From CAYMJV01 sp964390545 (GTDB lineage: Bacteria; Desulfobacterota; BSN033; UBA1163): a stretch of DNA of 48,918 nucleotides. The stretch is taken from positions 1 to 48,918 of the forward strand of contig CAYMJV010000011.1 in NCBI GenBank assembly GCA_964390545.1, read 5' to 3'. This document shows, piece by piece, positions 16,101-24,002 of this stretch (within the stretch, counting starts at the first letter, position 1; each line of letters opens with the position of its first letter). Below the pieces are notes generated by a model. That model made no database searches, was not told the origin of the DNA, and saw only the letters and a program-made list of their open reading frames with translations. The translations under genes were made by a program, and so were the position numbers.

Positions 16101-17156
16101 TTATAGGCCAACGGATACTCTTCCAATCCCAAAGGCAGCCCTAAAAGTATCCTTCACTCCGCTCAAGAAAGCCTTCACACCACTTTGAGGAACGATGATG
16201 ATGTCGTTCTCTTGGAGGTATGGATCTTTTTCATGCCCCTTCTGGATTGCATAGACATTAAACGTCAAGACTTCTTTATCCGTTCCCTTTTCTGAGTATC
16301 GGAAAATCTTAGTATCAGAGCCATTGGCCGAAAAATTTAATCCCCCGGCTAAAATGATGGCCTGACCGAGGGTCATTTTCTTCCCTTTGACGAATCCTCC
16401 GGGGCTCTTCACCTCTCCACCCACGAACACCTTTCCTGAAACAGGAACATTAATCACGTCACCGTGAAGGAGAGATACATTCAATTTCAAATTGCCCTCC
16501 ACCAATAATCCCTCAAGGTCGATCACGAACGTTTCGGGTCTCCGGTCATCGTCTCCTTTGCCTTTTTGAGATAGCTCCTCTTCTCTGGGTGGACGGAGAA
16601 GAAAGAGCAATTGACCGGCATCTTCTCTCAGCCCTCCCGCCATGGCCAACAGATCCAAGATCGTTCTTGTCCCTGTGACATCAAACACTCCTGGATTTTT
16701 CACAGACCCCATCACTGATATTCGCTGATTGCGAAATTCTTTGATGAGGACGTTCACGTGAGGGTCCTGAAGATATTTTTCTGCGAGGAGGCTGCGGATC
16801 TCTTTCTCCAATTCCTCCGGCGTAAGCCCCTTGACCTTTAAAACTCCGATCAGAGGCAAATTGACATTCCCCTGGGAGCTTACCCTCACCGTCTTATTCA
16901 ATTTCTCCACTTCGAAGACGGAGATCTCGAGTAAATCTTGGGGACCGATTTTGTAGTCCCGATTGGATGATCTTCCTCTCGAGAAACTGCTCATTAAGAG
17001 TTTCTCGTTCATCGCCTTCACCCTCTTGGACGATTCTATTTCCCTTGCTATCTGTTCCGTGGAAGGGGCCTCTTTTTGAACAGAAGGGGTGGAGGCGCAG
17101 GAAAATAAGACGAAAGCGAAGACACAGATAATTAAGAATAAGTTTGTCTTCTTCAT
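16101..17156 (-). CDS. wza: Polysaccharide export outer-membrane lipoprotein (Wza/OPX family)
   Basis: 351 residues from the ATG at 17156, chosen because it begins a classic lipoprotein signal (MKKTNLFLIICVFAFVLFSC, lipobox Cys20). A PES domain (RDYKIGPQDLLEISVFEVEKLNKTVRV) is followed by two SLBB domains (VNVLIKEFRNQRISVMGSVKNPG, and VSGKVFVGGEVKSPGGFV). A charged insertion after about residue 185 (PPREEELSQKGKGDDDRR) is unusual. The protein forms the outer-membrane exit channel together with the Wzc-like kinase encoded next. No clear C-terminal amphipathic helix of E. coli Wza type is seen, as in many OPX proteins outside the enterobacteria. Confidence 0.9.
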   Translation of the reverse strand: MKKTNLFLIICVFAFVLFSCASTPSVQKEAPSTEQIAREIESSKRVKAMNEKLLMSSFSRGRSSNRDYKIGPQDLLEISVFEVEKLNKTVRVSSQGNVNLPLIGVLKVKGLTPEELEKEIRSLLAEKYLQDPHVNVLIKEFRNQRISVMGSVKNPGVFDVTGTRTILDLLAMAGGLREDAGQLLFLLRPPREEELSQKGKGDDDRRPETFVIDLEGLLVEGNLKLNVSLLHGDVINVPVSGKVFVGGEVKSPGGFVKGKKMTLGQAIILAGGLNFSANGSDTKIFRYSEKGTDKEVLTFNVYAIQKGHEKDPYLQENDIIIVPQSGVKAFLSGVKDTFRAAFGIGRVSVGL

Positions 17157-17234
17157 AAGAATCTTTTCAACAAAAAACCAATCCAGTTTTGATGCAAGGA
17201 TTGGAAATCTTTTCAAACCCAGTTTATCGATGTT

Positions 17235-18089
17235 TTATGGACAGATGGGTACCTGCTCCTGCTCAACAGTTCTCACTTGCCCAACAGTTCTGTCTTTATC
17301 GCCCTCGGGCCAAAAAGCGTATGTCAATCCTCCCACAAGCAGTGCAGCATAACCCACCGCAATCCACTCAATTGCATTAAGCCCTAAATAGGTCCACTCT
17401 TGGTCAATGACATTCTGGGTTTCCCTTTTACTCTCTCTAACCTCTCCTGCTTGCGCCATCATTTTGTATGATTTTCCGGAGGCCATCGTGGCAGGAATCG
17501 TAATTGACTCTTTTGAAGAGAGTGCAGCGACAACCACGCGATCTTGATCGAGAATGGAAAGCGAACCCTGCAGATTTCTTATCGTTACAGACCCATTCGA
17601 GTGAAGCGTAACAGAACCAACCGTATCTTCGCTCTTGGCCGGAATGATCGCAGCGCCCTTGGAAGCCTGTTGGACTCGTGGTTTTGTTACTGCAAGGCTT
17701 CCTACTCTGATCGTCATCTCCTTACTGGAGGGAATGCGGAAACTCACCCTCCCCTGCGTCAGGTGCACACGATCCACCTGTTCAAACGAAATAACACTAT
17801 TCTGAGCAATCTCGAGATGGCAACTATTCCCTAGGGTAACCATGCCTGCCCCCTGCTCGGTCTTAATCTTCCCTTTTTCAAAGACCGGGAAATGAGAAGA
17901 ATCAATACTTTTCCATACGTTGTCTCTCGCTTCGAATCTCACTCCTCCTTTCGAAATCATCTCTCCAATAGGAAATTTTGCATCTGTGGCTTGGATAACC
18001 GTTCCGGGAAAACCACTCACTGTGAGAAAAAAGGTAAAACATATAAGAATTGGTAACTTACTGCCAACGAATCTCCTCATTTTTTTCAT
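17235..18089 (-). CDS. FecR-domain protein with C-terminal membrane span, first gene of the polysaccharide operon
   Basis: 284 residues from the ATG at 18089, which has AAAGGAG six bases upstream. A signal peptide (about 28 residues) leads to a beta-rich FecR-like domain: KGGVRFEARDNVWKSI, FEKGKIKTEQGAGMVTLGNSCHLEIAQNSVISFEQ, then VHLTQGRVSFRIPSSKEMTIRVG. A membrane span near residues 240-258 (AIEWIAVGYAALLVGGLTYAFW) follows and a short tail ends the protein. FecR-like domains in polysaccharide loci are probably structural or ligand-sensing; no sigma factor partner gene is present here. The tail repeats VRTVEQ/RTVGQ because of a 10-bp direct repeat. Confidence 0.8.
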   Translation of the reverse strand: MKKMRRFVGSKLPILICFTFFLTVSGFPGTVIQATDAKFPIGEMISKGGVRFEARDNVWKSIDSSHFPVFEKGKIKTEQGAGMVTLGNSCHLEIAQNSVISFEQVDRVHLTQGRVSFRIPSSKEMTIRVGSLAVTKPRVQQASKGAAIIPAKSEDTVGSVTLHSNGSVTIRNLQGSLSILDQDRVVVAALSSKESITIPATMASGKSYKMMAQAGEVRESKRETQNVIDQEWTYLGLNAIEWIAVGYAALLVGGLTYAFWPEGDKDRTVGQVRTVEQEQVPICP

Positions 18090-18107
18090 CTCTGACTCCT
18101 TTATAAT

Positions 18108-18119
18108 TCCCTTAAGGGA
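18108..18119. promoter_or_regulatory. Perfect 12-bp palindrome in the operon leader
   Basis: TCCCTTAAGGGA lies between the predicted transcription start (about 18143) and the ribosome binding site of the FecR-like gene. As RNA it would be a 4-bp stem with a UUAA loop; as DNA it is a dyad that could bind a regulator. Confidence 0.4.
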
Positions 18120-18125
18120 CAATAA

Positions 18126-18167
18126 CAATATATAGATATATTCCGCCCCTCTATACCAATATATAGA
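18126..18167 (-). promoter_or_regulatory. Paired direct repeat flanking the -10 element (candidate operator)
   Basis: The 11-mer CAATATATAGA occurs at 18126-18136 and 18157-18167, 31 bp apart (about three helix turns). One copy fills the spacer of the promoter, the other lies just past the expected transcription start. The arrangement suits a repressor or a helical-phase pair of sites. Confidence 0.45.
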
Positions 18168-18178
18168 GAGTTTGTCAA
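18150..18178 (-). promoter_or_regulatory. Sigma-70-type promoter of the polysaccharide operon
   Basis: On the minus strand a perfect TTGACA (18178-18173), a 17-bp spacer and TATAGA (18155-18150). Transcription would start near 18143 and leave a leader of about 54 nt before the FecR-like gene. The region is AT-rich. Confidence 0.65.
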
Positions 18179-18183
18179 GTACT

Positions 18184-18794
18184 AAATTTTAAAAGACTTT
18201 TTACCATTTTCTCTAATCACACTGGTAAATATAAATTAGCACATTTCATGCCAATTAGTTCTCATTTGTCCTGTTTTTACACATATCACTGAATGTGCCT
18301 AATGTAATAAAACTATTAAATTTTTGTTGCTCTTCTGAATTGAAACTCAATTCTTCTCTTAATCTTCAGGCAAAAGAGACTGAATAAATTCTTACCTTTG
18401 AACAATTTTGTACCACTTCTTTGTTTAATTCAGCCCATAAAATGTCACTAAGCTATCTCGTTTCCGGTATCAAAATTTTCAGCTTATCCACCAGCAAAAA
18501 CCATTATTCCGAAGCCGAAAAGCCTGCTAAATTGTTTTCAGTTCGTAATAGATCTCGGCTAGTTAAGTACCAATTAAAGCAAATAATGTACCATTCCCCA
18601 TTGAACATCCAACAAATTGTTATCTAAAGGAATTTTTACCCGTTGCTAAGGAACAGGTATTTAATATGCCATAATTTGTCAGGAGGTATGAAACATTTTT
18701 AGAATAAGGAAAGTTCTTGGAAACTCGAGGAAGGTTCTGTGAAGGAAGGATTTTTCTGCAATTCTGAGACAAAAAGACAGGAGAAAATAAATTC
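18184..18794. other. AT-rich gene-free region between the polysaccharide promoter and tRNA-Leu
   Basis: About 600 bp without a convincing gene. A 68-codon plus-strand frame (18421-18627) has no ribosome binding site and no recognisable composition. No repeat of the families seen elsewhere was found. Confidence 0.6.
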
Positions 18795-18883
18795 TGGTGC
18801 CGAAGGGGGGACTTGAACCCCCACAGGGACTACTCCCCACTAGACCCTGAATCTAGCGCGTCTGCCAATTCCGCCACTTCGGC
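18795..18883 (-). tRNA. tRNA-Leu, anticodon CAG
   Basis: On the minus strand the acceptor arms GCCGAAG and CTTCGGC pair perfectly, followed by A and an encoded CCA (18797-18795). The anticodon arm CTAGA-TTCAGGG-TCTAG gives anticodon CAG (reads CUG leucine). A long variable arm GGGGAGTAGTCCC and a T arm GGGGG-TTCAAGT-CCCCC complete a class II tRNA of 86 nt plus CCA. Confidence 0.97.
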
Positions 18884-18917
18884 ACGCTCAACAATGCATT
18901 GAAAATAAATTGTTATT

Positions 18918-18945
18918 ATTTTATATTTTTGTGTTGTAAAGTCAA
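18918..18945 (-). promoter_or_regulatory. Promoter of tRNA-Leu
   Basis: Minus-strand TTGACT (18945-18940), 16-bp spacer, TAAAAT (18923-18918). The predicted start is about 28 nt before the mature tRNA 5' end. Confidence 0.5.
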
Positions 18946-19009
18946 GAGCAACGAATAGGCCTCTCTATTAAATCTTCGTTCTTCCATTCAAAAGGTGGGG
19001 TGTTTGGGA

Positions 19010-19963
19010 ATGGAAATCATCTTAGGGATTGATCAATTAAAAAGACCCTTCAATAATCCTATAGTTACACTGGGTAATTTCGATGGTGTCCATCTTGGGC
19101 ATCAGACGATCTTTGGGAAGGTGAAAGAGGAGGCTCAGAAGAAGAACGGTGAAGCGGTTGTCATTACCTTTGAACCCCATCCCCTGAAGGTTCTGTCTCC
19201 CAAAACCGGCCCTCCCCTCCTCACCCCTTTTAGGAAAAAGATGATGCTCATAGAGAAGGCAGGAATAGAAACAGTACTCTGTATCGAGTTTACCCTGGGT
19301 TTCTCAAAAATCTCTCCTTTCGATTTTATCAAAGATATCTTGATCGAAAAGGTGAAGGCCAAGAAGATCGTCGTTGGGTACAATTACCACTTTGGTAGGA
19401 AGCAGAGAGGGGATGTTGAGATCCTGAAGCAGGTTTGTAAGCTCTTCCAGGTTGACGTTGAAGTGATCGAACCCCTGAGGATTGGTTCCACCACGGTGAG
19501 CAGTTCCAAAATTAGAGAGCTCATTAAAGAGGGAGAGGTCGAAGAGGCATCGAAGCTACTGGGAAGGAATTATCCCGTCATCGGGAAGGTGGTCCAGGGA
19601 GCGAAGCGGGGACAAACCCTTGGGTTCCCCACAGCCAATTTAGAGATTTCGGAAGAATTGTATCCCAAAAAGGGAGTCTATGCAGTCGAGGTGGTATGGA
19701 ATCAACAATTCCTCAACGGACTCGCAAATGTGGGAAGGAACCCCACTTTCCTTCCTGCCCAGGCAAAGGAAGGAACGCCTCTTTCCGTAGAGGTTTACAT
19801 TTTGAATTTTCATCAGGACCTCTATGGGGAAGAAATACAGGTCAATTTCAAAAAAAGGATCCGAGACGAAACCCGCTTTAACTCCCCTTCTGAGCTGATG
19901 GAACAGATCAGAAAAGATGTTGAATGGGCGTCAGAAAATGTATTTCAAAGACAAGAACGATGA
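19010..19963 (+). CDS. ribF: Bifunctional riboflavin kinase / FAD synthetase
   Basis: 317 residues from the ATG at 19010; a GTG at 18995 is a less likely start. The N-terminal FAD synthetase (nucleotidyltransferase) has TLGNFDGVHLGHQ with the H-x-G-H motif, FEPHPL and SSSKIRELI. The C-terminal riboflavin kinase domain (about residues 175-310) has KRGQTLGFPTANLEI and GVYAVEV, with the conserved P-T-A-N site. It converts riboflavin to FMN and FMN to FAD in the cytoplasm. It stands alone, divergent from tRNA-Leu and convergent with lepB. No riboswitch was found upstream. Length is normal for the family. Confidence 0.96.
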   Translation: MEIILGIDQLKRPFNNPIVTLGNFDGVHLGHQTIFGKVKEEAQKKNGEAVVITFEPHPLKVLSPKTGPPLLTPFRKKMMLIEKAGIETVLCIEFTLGFSKISPFDFIKDILIEKVKAKKIVVGYNYHFGRKQRGDVEILKQVCKLFQVDVEVIEPLRIGSTTVSSSKIRELIKEGEVEEASKLLGRNYPVIGKVVQGAKRGQTLGFPTANLEISEELYPKKGVYAVEVVWNQQFLNGLANVGRNPTFLPAQAKEGTPLSVEVYILNFHQDLYGEEIQVNFKKRIRDETRFNSPSELMEQIRKDVEWASENVFQRQER

Positions 19964-20170
19964 TCCTGAATTATGGGGTTGAAACGTTGAAGGGTAAGGG
20001 TAACGATGCCCGTTTCGTCATTCGGTTATGTTTGGGGTTTAGAACTTGACGTAACCCTCTAACCCTAAACGGAACGGGCTTCCTAACCGTAACCTAAACA
20101 CTCCGAGTATTTTCATGCCTCGAGCCTGCCTTCGGTAGGCAAGGGTGACGTCCCCGACATGAAGGATTCG
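19964..20170. repeat. Convergent intergenic region with short inverted repeats
   Basis: Repeated GGGTTA/TAACCC units in both orientations (for example GTTTGGGGTTTAG against CTAACCCTAAAC near 20030-20070) and a GCCTGCC-TTC-GGTAGGC hairpin near 20126-20142. It lies between the convergent ribF and lepB genes and probably includes their terminators. No gene is seen. Confidence 0.45.
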
Positions 20171-20791
20171 TTAGCGGATCAACTTGCCGAACCTCACCCA
20201 CCTCACCTTTCCCAAAAAGTTTTCTGCATATCGATCCCATGAGAAATAGATGATGAGGGCCTTTCCCTTGACCTCGTTCACATTAACATAACCCCAATAG
20301 CGGCTGTCCTGACTGTTGTCACGGTTATCTCCTAAAACAAACAAAAATTCCTTGGGGACGAGGAAGGGTCCATGCTTTTCCATGGGATGAAGATATTTTG
20401 CCGATTGACTCCTTTCATCAAAGTGACCCCATGGATCATCGATCTTTGTGTCATTAATGAAGATTTTGTTTTGAATGATCTCGACCTTTTCTCCTTCCGT
20501 TCCAATGACCCTTTTAATGAAATCCTTGGATCGATCTTTTGGGTAAATGAAGACGATAATGTCCCCTCTCTGGGGTTTCTTAAATTGAAAATATTTTGTC
20601 CCAATGAAGGGAAACTTTATTCCGTAGATGAATTTATTGACGAGAAGGTGGTCGCCTACCTGCAGCGTCGGTTCCATGGAACTCGATGGAATTTTAAAAG
20701 CCTGAACAACAAAAGTGCGAATAAAAAGAGCGATCAGAATCGCGATCGCGATGGGCTCTAAATATTCCTTAATGAACTTTTTCTTTTCCAT
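20171..20791 (-). CDS. lepB: Signal peptidase I
   Basis: 206 residues. One membrane span (about residues 12-30) precedes the catalytic domain. Box B IPSSSMEPTL contains the nucleophile Ser38; box D DFIKRVIGTEG contains the general base Lys93; box E GDNRDNSQDSR spans residues 154-164. It cleaves signal peptides at the outer face of the inner membrane. It lies 51 bp downstream of the nitrilase-family gene on the same strand and probably shares its promoter. All family boxes are intact, and the length matches short Gram-negative or Gram-positive type signal peptidases rather than the 324-residue E. coli form. Confidence 0.96.
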   Translation of the reverse strand: MEKKKFIKEYLEPIAIAILIALFIRTFVVQAFKIPSSSMEPTLQVGDHLLVNKFIYGIKFPFIGTKYFQFKKPQRGDIIVFIYPKDRSKDFIKRVIGTEGEKVEIIQNKIFINDTKIDDPWGHFDERSQSAKYLHPMEKHGPFLVPKEFLFVLGDNRDNSQDSRYWGYVNVNEVKGKALIIYFSWDRYAENFLGKVRWVRFGKLIR

Positions 20792-20842
20792 TCTTTCCTC
20801 GATTCAATTAAAGAACGCAGGGGGCACAGAAGATAGAGAACG

Positions 20843-21658
20843 TTAGCCCTGGAATAATTCTTGGTAGACTTCAGGCCTTCTATCCTTAAAAAAAGACCAC
20901 TCCTTTCTCACTCTTTCAATCTCCTTCAGATCGATGTCGATGAAGGCAATGGCCTCTTTCATCCCCGTGGGTTTATCCATTAACTCTCCCTCGGGAGAGA
21001 CACAAAAAGACCTTCCGTAAAAATCCTGTTTTTCTTCACTCCCAACACGATTGATGCGAAAGATATAAACACTGTTGGAAATGGCATTTCCCGAGATGAC
21101 CGTTTCCCACCTCTTGTGGGAAGCAAAGGCTGCAGCGGTTGGAGAAAAGATGACCTGCGCCCCTTTTAAAGCAAGGATTCTTGACCCCTCCGGAAAGAAA
21201 TTGTCCCAACAAATTTGGATCCCGATCACGGCGAATTTAGTTTTGAATACAGGGAACCCGAGATTCCCGGGGGAGAAATAATACTTCTCCTCCCAAAGAG
21301 GAATTTGTGGCACATGGATTTTTCGATACTGCCCCAAAATCTTTCCTCCCACATCGATGACGACCGCGGAATTGAAAAAACCTTCCTCCCCCTTTTCAAA
21401 AATAGGGCAGATGATGACGACCTCATAATCTCGAGATAATTTTTGCATAGAGGTGATGGATGGACCATCCGTTTTTTCTGCAAAAGAAAAATGCTCCTTG
21501 TCCATCTCCCTCGGAAACCAGGGGGTTGTAAACAACTCCTGGAAGCAGATGATCTTTGCTCCCTTTTCAACTGCGATCTGAACAAATTTCACTGCCTTCT
21601 CGATATTCCTTTCCTTCTCCTCATAACATGCTAGTTGAATCCCGGCCAGCTTTAGCAA
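20843..21658 (-). CDS. Nitrilase-superfamily carbon-nitrogen hydrolase
   Basis: 271 residues with the Glu-Lys-Cys triad of the superfamily: Glu41 in CFQELFTTPWFP, Lys113 in YRKIHVPQ, Cys150 in GIQICWDNFFPEGSR. The sequence around the Cys resembles N-carbamoylputrescine amidase (AguB) and beta-ureidopropionase-like enzymes, so a ureido- or amide-hydrolase acting on a small molecule is likely, but no agmatine deiminase gene is nearby to support polyamine synthesis. It is cytoplasmic and leads a two-gene unit with lepB. Confidence 0.88.
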   Translation of the reverse strand: MLKLAGIQLACYEEKERNIEKAVKFVQIAVEKGAKIICFQELFTTPWFPREMDKEHFSFAEKTDGPSITSMQKLSRDYEVVIICPIFEKGEEGFFNSAVVIDVGGKILGQYRKIHVPQIPLWEEKYYFSPGNLGFPVFKTKFAVIGIQICWDNFFPEGSRILALKGAQVIFSPTAAAFASHKRWETVISGNAISNSVYIFRINRVGSEEKQDFYGRSFCVSPEGELMDKPTGMKEAIAFIDIDLKEIERVRKEWSFFKDRRPEVYQELFQG

Positions 21659-21698
21659 GGGGTTACCTCTCTTTTAAAATGGCAAAAAAATATTAGAA

Positions 21699-21727
21699 AT
21701 GCTAACAGAGTTATCTTGAGGTGTCAA
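21699..21727 (-). promoter_or_regulatory. Sigma-70-type promoter of the nitrilase-lepB unit
   Basis: Minus-strand perfect TTGACA (21727-21722), 17-bp spacer, TAGCAT (21704-21699). The start codon at 21658 is about 35 nt past the expected transcription start. Confidence 0.55.
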
Positions 21728-22034
21728 GGTTACCAAATCTATTGCGTCCTGGAGATGAAAAGGCATAACCAAACTTTTCTTTCAAATCTTATGATTCCAA
21801 TAAGACAGAACCCTTCCACTCTCCAGAAATCCCCTGACAAGCTGCTTTAAAAAAAATTTGAAGCCACCCCGCTTTTGGCATCTTTCTTAAAGAGACAGAG
21901 AAGATTGATTAAGTGGTAATAATTACCTCATGATTTGGATAAATATTAATCAGTTGAAACCTTTTTTGTACACGTCCAAAATTAGGAATAAGAAAAAATC
22001 AAATAAATTCATAGCATTAAAAAATGGCCAAAAA

Positions 22035-22051
22035 TTGGCACTTATTTTGCT
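22035..22051 (+). promoter_or_regulatory. Sigma-54 (RpoN) promoter of pilB
   Basis: TTGGCAC at 22035-22041, five bases, then TTGCT at 22047-22051. This fits the -24/-12 consensus TGGCAC-N5-TTGC exactly. The start of transcription would be near 22062 and pilB starts at 22130. The surrounding 470-bp space is AT-rich and holds no gene. A sigma-54 activator (pilR) is encoded 6 kb downstream. Confidence 0.8.
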
Positions 22052-22129
22052 AATGTCTATTTAACCCTTGACAAAAATTCTAATTTTCTTAATATTTTAA
22101 ATCAATCAACAGACAAGAGGTAACAAAAT

Positions 22130-23926
22130 ATGGCAGATCGTCTGGGCGAATTATTGGTTAAAAGAAACTTTATCACACCTGATCAGCTCAAAAAAGCGAC
22201 GGATGAGCAGAAAATTAAAGGCGGCCGGTTAGAATCCATTTTGGTGAAATTAGGATTTGTGAAGGAAGATGACCTTCTATCGTTTCTCAGTGCCCAGTAC
22301 AGGGTTCCTTCAGTCAAGCTTTCCAAAATTGAAATCAACCCGAATGTGATCAAACTGGTTCCTGCCAGCAAAGCGAAAAATTACTTAATGATTCCTGTTC
22401 AACGGGCGGGACCTAAACTGACTCTAGCCATGGCGGACCCCAGCAACATTGTCGCCATCGATGAAATCAAATTCATGACCAGCTTCAACGTGGAACCCGT
22501 GGTGGCCTCGGAGGCTGAAATCGTCGAAGCCATAAAGAAGTATTATGGGGGCGGAGGGGCTATTGCTGGAATGGGAAAGGTTGGCTTTGATGCAGCCGAG
22601 TATAACCTTGATGAAGAATCAAGTGCAGCTCTCGATAGTGCCATGGCGCTTGACGATGATATGGTCAATGTGGATGACTTCGATGCCCTCGTTCACGGTG
22701 CCGTGGATAATATTGAAGTGATTGAAACTCAGGACGCCGAGGAGGGAGCTGAGATCCAAGGCCCGATCATCAAGATCGTCAACGGCATTCTCATCAAAGC
22801 CATCAAACTCGGGGCCAGTGATATCCATTTTGAACCCTATGAGAAGTCCTTTCGAGTTCGATATCGGCTCGATGGTGTGCTGAGGAGGGAGATGGCCCTT
22901 CCCAACAAGATAAGAAATGCAATCATTTCCCGTTTGAAGATCATGGCCAGATTGGACATCGCCGAGAAACGACTTCCCCAGGATGGTAGAATCAAGTTGC
23001 GGCTAGCAAAGGGACGGGAGATGGACTTCCGGGTCTCCGCCTGTCCTATCCTGTTTGGTGAAAAAGTGGTTCTCCGCCTCTTGGATAAGTCAAATTTGCA
23101 ACTGGACTTAACCAAACTTGGGTTTGAACAGTCCTCTCTGGAAGACCTGGAGAAAGCCATCCATAGACCTGTGGGGATGATTTTGGTAACCGGTCCAACC
23201 GGAAGTGGAAAAACAACCACCCTCTACTCCGTTCTTTCCGAGCTGAATAAAGAGTCCGAAAACATCATGACAGCCGAAGATCCGGTGGAATATAACTTTA
23301 TGGGGATCAATCAGGTCCAGATGCACGAGGATATTGGCCTCACCTTTGCCTCCTCCCTCCGTTCCTTTCTTCGTCAGGACCCTGATATCATCATGGTCGG
23401 TGAGATTCGAGATTTTGAAACAGCCCAGATCGCCATCCAAGCAGCCCTCACCGGACACCTTGTCTTGAGCACCGTCCACACCAATGATGCCCCAGGAACC
23501 GTCACCCGATTGATGGATATGGGGATTGAACCCTTTCTCATTTCCTCCTCGGTCATTTTGATCTTGGCCCAGCGACTGATCCGAAAGATCTGCTCAGAGT
23601 GTCGAGAACAGATCAAAGTCCATCCTCAACTGCTCATCGATTTAGGCGTTGCCCCGGATGAGGCCAAGAACTTCAACGTCTATAAAGGGAAGGGATGTGC
23701 CATCTGTAGCGGAACTGGATATAAAGGTCGAGTGGGGCTCTATGAGGTTATGGCCATGAAGGAGGAGATTAAAGAACTCGTCCTCTCCCGCTCCTCCGCC
23801 TCTGAAATCAAAAAGGAGGGGATTCGCTTAGGAATGAAGACATTGAGGCAAAGCGGAATTCACAAAGTCAAGGAGGGTCTGACGACCATTGAGGAAGTGC
23901 TTCGGGCCACCATGGATGATCGTTAA
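22130..23926 (+). CDS. pilB: Type IV pilus assembly ATPase
   Basis: 598 residues. The N-terminal MshEN/T2SSE_N region (MADRLGELLVKRNFITPDQL, ILVKLGFVKEDDLLSFLS) is followed by the secretion ATPase core. Walker A GPTGSGKT (residues 355-362), Asp box TAEDPVEYNF, Walker B RQDPDIIMVGEIRD and His box GHLVLSTVHTNDA are intact. Four cysteines at 488, 491, 523 and 526 (CSEC and CAIC) form the zinc site of the PilB/GspE group. It drives pilus extension at the cytoplasmic face. It follows the sigma-54 promoter and starts the block with pilT, pilC, pilS and pilR. GspE is excluded in favour of PilB by the neighbouring pilT. Confidence 0.96.
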   Translation: MADRLGELLVKRNFITPDQLKKATDEQKIKGGRLESILVKLGFVKEDDLLSFLSAQYRVPSVKLSKIEINPNVIKLVPASKAKNYLMIPVQRAGPKLTLAMADPSNIVAIDEIKFMTSFNVEPVVASEAEIVEAIKKYYGGGGAIAGMGKVGFDAAEYNLDEESSAALDSAMALDDDMVNVDDFDALVHGAVDNIEVIETQDAEEGAEIQGPIIKIVNGILIKAIKLGASDIHFEPYEKSFRVRYRLDGVLRREMALPNKIRNAIISRLKIMARLDIAEKRLPQDGRIKLRLAKGREMDFRVSACPILFGEKVVLRLLDKSNLQLDLTKLGFEQSSLEDLEKAIHRPVGMILVTGPTGSGKTTTLYSVLSELNKESENIMTAEDPVEYNFMGINQVQMHEDIGLTFASSLRSFLRQDPDIIMVGEIRDFETAQIAIQAALTGHLVLSTVHTNDAPGTVTRLMDMGIEPFLISSSVILILAQRLIRKICSECREQIKVHPQLLIDLGVAPDEAKNFNVYKGKGCAICSGTGYKGRVGLYEVMAMKEEIKELVLSRSSASEIKKEGIRLGMKTLRQSGIHKVKEGLTTIEEVLRATMDDR

Positions 23927-24002
23927 TCTGTCGTTTGGACGCCATCCTTCCTCTCAAGGAGGAAGGGGTGAAGGGATTTGAAACCAACCTTAGGAGGGGA
24001 AT

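Noticed and set aside
18421..18627. 68-codon plus-strand frame in the AT-rich gap
   Set aside because: No ribosome binding site, no recognisable motif, and AT-rich composition makes chance frames likely to have odd amino acid use.
18884..19009. FMN riboswitch upstream of ribF
   Set aside because: The 126 bases are AT-rich and lack the conserved AGGGYGAA-type core elements; the gene also follows directly.
20843..21658. Naming this gene aguB
   Set aside because: The active-site text is similar, but there is no agmatine deiminase or other polyamine gene nearby and related amidases share the motif.
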